The translations under genes and the position numbers were made by a program. DNA of 64,000 bases. Origin: Blastococcus sp. CPCC 205250. GTDB taxonomy: Bacteria; Actinomycetota; Actinomycetes; Mycobacteriales; Geodermatophilaceae. Shown piece by piece: positions 59,133 to 64,000 of the stretch. The stretch is from the NCBI RefSeq assembly GCF_019799925.1, contig NZ_JABGCG010000011.1, positions 1 to 64,000 of the forward strand, given 5' to 3'. The notes below the pieces were generated by a model that was given only the letters and a program-made list of their open reading frames with translations, was not told where the DNA came from and searched no databases. Numbering within the stretch: position 1 is the first letter of the stretch; every line of letters begins with the position of its first letter.

Positions 59133-60737
59133 GTGCAGCCGGGAGTCGACCGGATCGCCGACCGCTACGAGCTGCGGTCGCTGCTGGCGACCGGCGGCAT
59201 GGGCCAGGTGTGGCGCGCGCACGACACCCTGCTCGGCCGCGACGTGGCGCTCAAGCTGCTGCGCAGCGAGTTCACCGGCGACCCGTCGTTCCTGGCCCGC
59301 TTCCGGGCCGAGGCGCGGCACACCGCCGCGCTGACCCACCCGAACATCGCCACGCTCTACGACTACGGCGAGGTGCCCGCCGGGCCCGGCTCGGCCGAGC
59401 ACCTGGCCTACCTGGTCATGGAGCTGGTGGAGGGGGAGTCGCTGTCGCAGCTCCTGGCCCGCGAGGGGCGGCTGGACCCCACCCGCGCCGCGTCGGTGCT
59501 GCGGCAGACCGCCGCCGGCCTGGGCGCCGCCCACGCCGTCGGCGTGGTGCACCGCGACGTCAAGCCCGGCAACGTCCTGGTCGCCCGTGACGGCACCTGC
59601 AAGCTCACCGACTTCGGCATCGCGTCGTCGGCGGCCAGCGTCCCGCTCACCGGCACCGGGCAGATCATCGGCACCGCCCACTACCTCTCGCCCGAGCAGG
59701 CGCAGGGCGCGCCGGCCACCCCCGCCAGCGACGTCTACGCCCTCGGGCTCGTGGGCTACGAGATGCTCGCCGGGCGCCGCGCCTTCGACGGGGAGAGCGC
59801 GGTCCAGGTGGCCATGCGGCAGATCAGCGAGTACCCGCCGCCCCTGCCCGCGGACGTCCCCGCCGGCCTGCGCGCCGTCGTCGACCAGGCGCTCGTCAAG
59901 GACCCCGCCGTCCGCTACCCGGACGGCGCCAGCTTCCGGCAGGCCGTCGACGCCCTGCCGACCAGCCGCATGCCGGGCCCGCTCCCGCCGGTCGACGCCG
60001 TCACGACGGCCGTCCTGCCGTCCCGGCCGGCGGCGTCGGAGCCGCCGGTCACCCGGGTGCTGCCCGTGGTCCCCGCGGGGGCGGCGCTGGCGGCGGGGAG
60101 TCAGGGGCAGCCGCTGCCTCCCGGGCCGCCGCCCGTCGCCGGCCGGCCGGCCCGGCGCTCCCGGCGGGGACTGGTCGCCGCGCTCGTGGCGCTGGCCGCC
60201 CTCGCGGTGGTCGCCGTGGTGCTCGGGTTCACGCTGACCGGCGGGGACGACCCGGGGTCGGGGGAGGCGGAGCCGACGACGTCCACCTCGGCACCGGGCG
60301 GGACGCCGACCGGCGGCGCGACGACGACCGCGCAGCAGCCGCCGACGGTGGAGGTCGCCGCCGGTGACTACGTCGGCCGGCCGGTGGCCGACGTGCAGGC
60401 CGAGCTGACTGGCCTCGGGCTCGCGGTCCGGCTGCGGCCGGTGACCACCGCCGGTGCCGCCGACGGCGAGGTGCTCGACGTGACCCCGATCGGCGAGCTC
60501 GCGCCCGGCGACACCATCACCGTGACGCACGCGGTCGCCCCGCCGCCCACGACCGCGCCGGCACCCACCCCCACGCCGCCCGCCGACGGCGGCGACCAGG
60601 ACGAGCCCGACGAGGACGAGCCGGACGAGGACGGCGGCGGTGGGAACGGCAACGGGAACGGCAACGGCAACGGCGGGGGCGGGAACGGCAACGGGGGCGG
60701 GAACGGCAACGGCGGCGGCCGGGGCGGGGACGGCTGA
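59133..60737 (+). CDS. PknB-type serine/threonine kinase with one PASTA domain
   Basis: A 534-residue membrane kinase. The kinase domain spans about residues 12-270 with the Gly loop LATGGMGQVW, Lys in VALKLL, HRDVKPGNVL, TDFGIA and GTAHYLSPEQ. A Pro-rich linker and one membrane helix (GLVAALVALAALAVVAVVLGF) lead to one PASTA domain (YVGRPVADVQAEL), then a Pro/Thr stretch, an acidic run and a 34-residue Gly/Asn tail. Most PknB proteins have three or four PASTA units, so the sensor is short. GTG start after GGGGAGGGG. Confidence 0.9.
   Translation: MQPGVDRIADRYELRSLLATGGMGQVWRAHDTLLGRDVALKLLRSEFTGDPSFLARFRAEARHTAALTHPNIATLYDYGEVPAGPGSAEHLAYLVMELVEGESLSQLLAREGRLDPTRAASVLRQTAAGLGAAHAVGVVHRDVKPGNVLVARDGTCKLTDFGIASSAASVPLTGTGQIIGTAHYLSPEQAQGAPATPASDVYALGLVGYEMLAGRRAFDGESAVQVAMRQISEYPPPLPADVPAGLRAVVDQALVKDPAVRYPDGASFRQAVDALPTSRMPGPLPPVDAVTTAVLPSRPAASEPPVTRVLPVVPAGAALAAGSQGQPLPPGPPPVAGRPARRSRRGLVAALVALAALAVVAVVLGFTLTGGDDPGSGEAEPTTSTSAPGGTPTGGATTTAQQPPTVEVAAGDYVGRPVADVQAELTGLGLAVRLRPVTTAGAADGEVLDVTPIGELAPGDTITVTHAVAPPPTTAPAPTPTPPADGGDQDEPDEDEPDEDGGGGNGNGNGNGNGGGGNGNGGGNGNGGGRGGDG
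60637..60734 (+). repeat. Low-complexity Gly-Asn coding repeat
   Basis: About 98 bases made of GGNAAC and GGNGGN units encode the Gly/Asn tail of the kinase. The array is irregular with no spacers. Confidence 0.8.
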
Positions 60738-60747
60738 CCGCCGGGTC

Positions 60748-61470
60748 TCAGCGCCCGAGCGCGTACCGGGTGAACAGGACGCCGTCCTCCTCGAGCACCT
60801 GCGTCAGCCGCGGCCGCACGGGCTCCGCCAGCGCGCCGGGCAGCAGCCGGGTCTCCCCGCCGACGAGTGCCGGGGCGATGGTGAGGTCCAGCTCGTCGAC
60901 GCAGCCGGCCGCCAGCGCGGCGGCGAACAGCGCCGGACCGCCCTCGCAGACCACCTGCTCGAGCCCGCGGTCGGCCAGCCGGTCCAGCGCGAGCGGCAGG
61001 TCCACCTCGTCGTCCCCGCAGACCAGCACCGTCACGCCGGCCTCGGCCAGTGCGGCCCGCCGGGCGGCGTCCCCGGCCGCGCAGGTCACCAGGATCGTGG
61101 AGTCCACGGCCAGCCGGTCGCCCGGCGCCAGCGACACCCGCCGGGAGACGACGGCCACGGGGGCCGTCGCCGGGCGGCCCAGCGCGGTGCGCAGCGCCCC
61201 CACCGCCGAGTCCGCCGCGACCGGCCGGTAGCCCTCGGCGGTCGCCGTCCCCGCCCCCACGAGGACGACGTCGGCCAGCGCCCGCAGGGTCCGGAACACC
61301 CGCTTGTCACCCGGCGAGCCGAGCCCGCCGCTGCGCCCCTGGACCGCGATGGCGCCGTCGAGCGAGCCGACGAAGTCCACCCGCACCGAGCGGCCGGCCG
61401 GTAGCCGGTAGGCCTCGGCGAGCGCGGCCTCGTCGAGATCGGGTGCCGGGTCCGGCAGCAGGCGGCGCAC
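60748..61470 (-). CDS. RibD C-terminal-domain reductase
   Basis: A 240-residue dihydrofolate-reductase-like protein of the RibD-C family. Blocks are VDFVGSLDGAIAV, ADVVLVGAGTATAEGY, VVCEGGPALFAAAL and DELDLTIAPALVGG. In riboflavin synthesis this fold reduces the ribosyl side chain with NADPH. Stand-alone members are common in actinobacteria and many have no proven role. The GTG starts one base after the treZ stop, so the two are co-transcribed. Confidence 0.88.
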   Translation of the reverse strand: MRRLLPDPAPDLDEAALAEAYRLPAGRSVRVDFVGSLDGAIAVQGRSGGLGSPGDKRVFRTLRALADVVLVGAGTATAEGYRPVAADSAVGALRTALGRPATAPVAVVSRRVSLAPGDRLAVDSTILVTCAAGDAARRAALAEAGVTVLVCGDDEVDLPLALDRLADRGLEQVVCEGGPALFAAALAAGCVDELDLTIAPALVGGETRLLPGALAEPVRPRLTQVLEEDGVLFTRYALGR

Positions 61471-61471
61471 G

Positions 61472-63226
61472 TCAGCTGGTCGTGAGCACGGCCGCGCTCT
61501 CGGCCGGCAGCGTCACGGTCTCGGCGTCCAGGGTGGGCAGCTCGCCGGTCGCGAAGAGGACCTCGTCCGCGGGCCGGTCCAGGTCGATCTCCTGGGGGTG
61601 GTCGGCGAGGTTGACCGCCACCCGCAGCGTGCCGCGGTGCACGACCATCCAGCGGTCCGCGTCGTCCCAGCTGACCGCCATGGCCGACAGGTCGGCGTCC
61701 ACGAGCTCGGGGTGCGCGCGGCGCAGGGCCAGCAGCGCCCGGTGCACCGCGAGCAGCCGCTCGTGCGGCTGGCGCTCCAGCTCGCTCCAGTCCAGCTTCG
61801 AGCGGGTGAAGGTCTCCGGGTCCTGCGGGTCCGGCACGAGGTCGGCGTCCCACCCGTGCTCGGCGAACTCGCCGATCCGGCCCTCCGCGGTGGCCTTGCC
61901 GAGCTCCGGCTCGGGGTGGCTGGTGAAGAACTGCCACGGCGTCGAGGCGCCCCACTCCTCGCCCATGAACAGCATCGGGGTGAAGGGGCTGGTCAGCACG
62001 ATGGTCGCGCCGACGGCGAGCAGGCCGGGGGAGAGGGATGCCGAGATCCGGTCGCCGACCGCCCGGTTGCCGATCTGGTCGTGGTCCTGCAGGTAGGCGA
62101 GGAACTTCCAGCCCGCCAGCGCTGCGGTGTCCACCGGCCGGCCGTGGTGCCGGCGCCGGAAGCTGGACCAGGCGCCGTCGTGGAAGTAGGCGCCGGTCAG
62201 CGTCCTGGCCAGGCCGGCGAGCCCCGCCTCGGCGAAGTCGGAGTAGTAGCCCTGCCCCTCGCCGGTCAGCACCGAGTGCAGCGAGTGGTGGAAGTCGTCG
62301 CTCCACTGCGCGGTGAGGCCGAGGCCGCCGGCCACGCGCGGGGTGACCATCCGCGGGTCGTTGAGGTCGCTCTCGGCGATCAGCGTCAGCGGGCGGCCGA
62401 GCGCGACCGAGAGCTTGTCGACCTCCTGTGCCATCTCCTCGAGCACGTGCGTGGCCCGCTCGTCGACCAGCGCGTGGACGGCGTCCAGGCGCAGCCCGTC
62501 GACGTGCATGTCGCGCAGCCACATCAGCGCGTTGTCGATGATGTAGCGGCGCACCTCGTCGGAGTCCGGCCCCGACAGGTTGACCGAGTTGCCCCAGGTG
62601 TTGGCGCCGCCCTCGGCGAACACCGGGAAGAACAGCGGCAGGTAGTTCCCCGACGGGCCGAGGTGGTTGTAGACGACGTCCTGGATGACGCCCAGGCCGC
62701 GCTGGTGGCAGGCGTCGACGAAGCGCTGGTAGGCCGCGGGGCCGCCGTACTCCTCCTGGACCGCGTACCAGAGGACGCCGTCGTAGCCCCAGTTGTGCGT
62801 GCCGTTGAAGCCGTTGACCGGCAGCAGCTCGACGAAGTCCACGCCGAGGTCGACCAGGTGGTCCAGGCGGGCCGCGGCGGCGTCGAGCGTGCCCTCGGGG
62901 GTGAAGGTGCCGACGTGCATCTCGTAGACGACGCCGCCGGCCAGCGGGCGGCCGGTCCAGGCGGAGTCGGCCCAGTCGTGCGCGGACGGGTCGTACCGCC
63001 GCGACGGCCCGTGCACGCCCTCGGGCTGGCGCCGCGAGCGCGGGTCCGGCCGGGGCGTGGGGTCGTCGTCGAGCAGGAAGCCGTAGTCCGCCTCCGGTCC
63101 CGCCTCGACCGAGGCGCGCCACCAGCCGGTGTCGTCGCGCTGCATGTCGTGGACGGCGCCGTCGACCTGGAGCCGCACCCGGGAGGGGACGGGCGCCCAG
63201 ACGGCGAACTCGGCGGACTCGGGCAT
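61472..63226 (-). CDS. treZ: Malto-oligosyltrehalose trehalohydrolase
   Basis: A 584-residue GH13 enzyme that releases trehalose from maltooligosyl-trehalose. The N-terminal E-set domain begins FAVWAPVPSRVRLQVDG. The barrel shows the catalytic region VDGLRLDAVHAL (nucleophile Asp), LIAESDLND (acid Glu) and LQDHDQIGNRA, plus the TreZ-typical VYEMHVGTFTPEGT and FMGEEWGASTPWQFF. GGAGG precedes the ATG. treY and treX would be expected nearby but are not in the window. Confidence 0.93.
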   Translation of the reverse strand: MPESAEFAVWAPVPSRVRLQVDGAVHDMQRDDTGWWRASVEAGPEADYGFLLDDDPTPRPDPRSRRQPEGVHGPSRRYDPSAHDWADSAWTGRPLAGGVVYEMHVGTFTPEGTLDAAAARLDHLVDLGVDFVELLPVNGFNGTHNWGYDGVLWYAVQEEYGGPAAYQRFVDACHQRGLGVIQDVVYNHLGPSGNYLPLFFPVFAEGGANTWGNSVNLSGPDSDEVRRYIIDNALMWLRDMHVDGLRLDAVHALVDERATHVLEEMAQEVDKLSVALGRPLTLIAESDLNDPRMVTPRVAGGLGLTAQWSDDFHHSLHSVLTGEGQGYYSDFAEAGLAGLARTLTGAYFHDGAWSSFRRRHHGRPVDTAALAGWKFLAYLQDHDQIGNRAVGDRISASLSPGLLAVGATIVLTSPFTPMLFMGEEWGASTPWQFFTSHPEPELGKATAEGRIGEFAEHGWDADLVPDPQDPETFTRSKLDWSELERQPHERLLAVHRALLALRRAHPELVDADLSAMAVSWDDADRWMVVHRGTLRVAVNLADHPQEIDLDRPADEVLFATGELPTLDAETVTLPAESAAVLTTS

Positions 63227-63381
63227 GGGGGCATCCTCCAGGAACGGCAGGTCGTGCGGGGAGTGGCCTCCCTGCAGGGGCCCGCTGCGGGATGCGGGCC
63301 GGACGGGGCAGGGAGGTCCTGAACATGCCCGGGGACCGCGCGGCCAACCGTGCATCTCGCCGTCGCCACCCGGCCCGGGAC

Positions 63382-63419
63382 GGCGGGCAGCCGGAGGGGT
63401 CGTCCTCCGGCTGCCCGCC
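63382..63419 (-). terminator. Hairpin terminator of the Rpf-like gene
   Basis: A perfect 16-bp stem with a 6-nt loop lies 15 bases beyond the stop of the Rpf-like gene on the minus strand. It is the longest hairpin seen in the window and lacks a T-run. Confidence 0.88.
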
Positions 63420-63434
63420 TGTCGTCCCGGAGGG

Positions 63435-64000
63435 TCAGACGGCCAGTTGCTGGCCGACGAAGATCCGGTTCGGGTTCGGGACGGTGCTGCGGTTGAGCGC
63501 CCAGAGCGCGCGCCAGCCGCCGTCCACGCCCTGCGCCCGCGCGATCTTCGCGAGCGTGTCCCCGGTCCGGACGGTGTAGCTGCCGGACTGCGCCGGAGCC
63601 GACGCGGGTGCCGACGCCGGAGCCCCGGCCGGGGCCGACGGTGCCGGCCGCGGAGCGGGAGCCGGGGCCGAGGCGGCCGGGGTCGTGCCCCCACGCAGAT
63701 GGCGGCCGCAGGTCGGCCAGGCCCCGACGCCCTGGGTCAGCAGGACGCGCTCGGCGACCGCGATCTGCTCCGCGGGCGTGGCCAGGTCCGCGCGCGGCGC
63801 GAACTCCGCGCCGCCGTGGCCGAGCCACGTCGGGGAGCTGAACTGCAGCCCGCCGTAGTAGCCGTTGCCGGTGTTGATGCTCCAGTTGCCACCGGACTCG
63901 CACTGGGCGACGCCGCTCCAGTCGTGGCCCGGAGCGGCGGCGGCCGGTGCGGCCATGACGCCGAGGCCGATGGCGGCGGCGCCGATGACCACGGCACCGC
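63435..64000 (-). CDS. Rpf-like transglycosylase with LysM domain (partial)
   Basis: The gene runs off the right end, so its start is missing. The visible 188 residues begin in a signal peptide (GLGVMAAPAAA), followed by the transglycosylase domain of resuscitation-promoting factors: WSGVAQCESGGNWSINTGNG with the catalytic Glu, YYGGLQFSSPTWLGHGG and GVGAWPTCG. An Ala/Pro linker and a C-terminal LysM domain (YTVRTGDTLAKIARAQGV) complete it. It cuts peptidoglycan and promotes growth resumption. A GTG at 63992 is unlikely to be the true start because the hydrophobic stretch continues upstream. Confidence 0.9.
   Translation of the reverse strand, partial: GAVVIGAAAIGLGVMAAPAAAAPGHDWSGVAQCESGGNWSINTGNGYYGGLQFSSPTWLGHGGAEFAPRADLATPAEQIAVAERVLLTQGVGAWPTCGRHLRGGTTPAASAPAPAPRPAPSAPAGAPASAPASAPAQSGSYTVRTGDTLAKIARAQGVDGGWRALWALNRSTVPNPNRIFVGQQLAV

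Noticed and set aside
60637..60734. CRISPR-like or minisatellite array
   Set aside because: The units are irregular, without spacers, and read as a Gly/Asn protein tail in the kinase frame.

Overview
The window is very GC-rich (about 72% by eye) and dense with ATGA and GTGA stop/start overlaps and GTG starts. It carries a class E sortase, a PknB-type kinase with a PASTA domain, an Rpf/LysM protein, stand-alone LigD-type polymerase and ATP-dependent ligase genes, and treZ. Together these point to a high-GC actinobacterium. The mix resembles Geodermatophilaceae (Blastococcus, Geodermatophilus, Modestobacter), but that family assignment is inference from gene content.

Positions 1-47,200 are an aromatic-catabolism island. 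The left edge (1-1,250) is a junkyard of gene ends: a metallo-beta-lactamase 3' end, an amidohydrolase half-gene and a cyclase remnant. Two paralogous sugar-type ABC importer operons (binding lipoprotein, double ATPase, permease, small GntR-like HTH protein) lie at 1,566-5,873 (+) and 26,659-22,323 (-). They face each other and bracket three blocks. The first is a ring-cleavage operon (ligB, ligA, FAH hydrolase, amidohydrolase; 6,007-9,285). The second is a minus-strand C1/tetrahydrofolate operon (two GcvT/LigM-like O-demethylases, metF-like, purU, folD, folC; 16,481-9,319) facing a LysR gene. The third is a decaying stretch with a truncated FAH gene, folP, a ppsA with a large internal deletion, and a chemotaxis receptor. 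The genes suggest uptake of lignin-type methoxylated aromatics, THF-dependent demethylation with methyl disposal through methylene- and formyl-THF, and extradiol cleavage.

From 26,832 to 47,218 there is a flavin monooxygenase, a LysR regulator and a long operon. The operon runs FAH, D-2-hydroxyacid dehydrogenase, APH-type kinase, divergent enolase, FAH, two amidohydrolases, a frameshifted metallo-beta-lactamase and an oxygenase reductase. It is followed by an extradiol dioxygenase, a 3Fe-4S-type ferredoxin, Rieske oxygenase alpha and beta subunits and a 78-aa protein. An aldo/keto reductase and a minus-strand operon of cyclase, FAH and two SDRs close the block. The dehydrogenase-kinase-enolase trio is the most unusual metabolic proposal here. 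A roughly 29-bp element with a conserved layout recurs at several LysR-linked promoters.

Positions 47,219-48,630 are a graveyard of integrase, LysR and extradiol-dioxygenase fragments that looks like the island's right border. Beyond it lie core-like genes: a LigD-type polymerase, a secreted alpha/beta hydrolase, a small membrane protein, a class E sortase, an ATP-dependent ligase and a SipW-type signal peptidase. Three TasA/camelysin-like secreted proteins and a two-component system follow at 54,160-58,920. They form a plausible surface-fibre system with the peptidase and sortase. Then come a PASTA kinase, a RibD-C reductase, treZ and a partial Rpf gene that runs off the right end.
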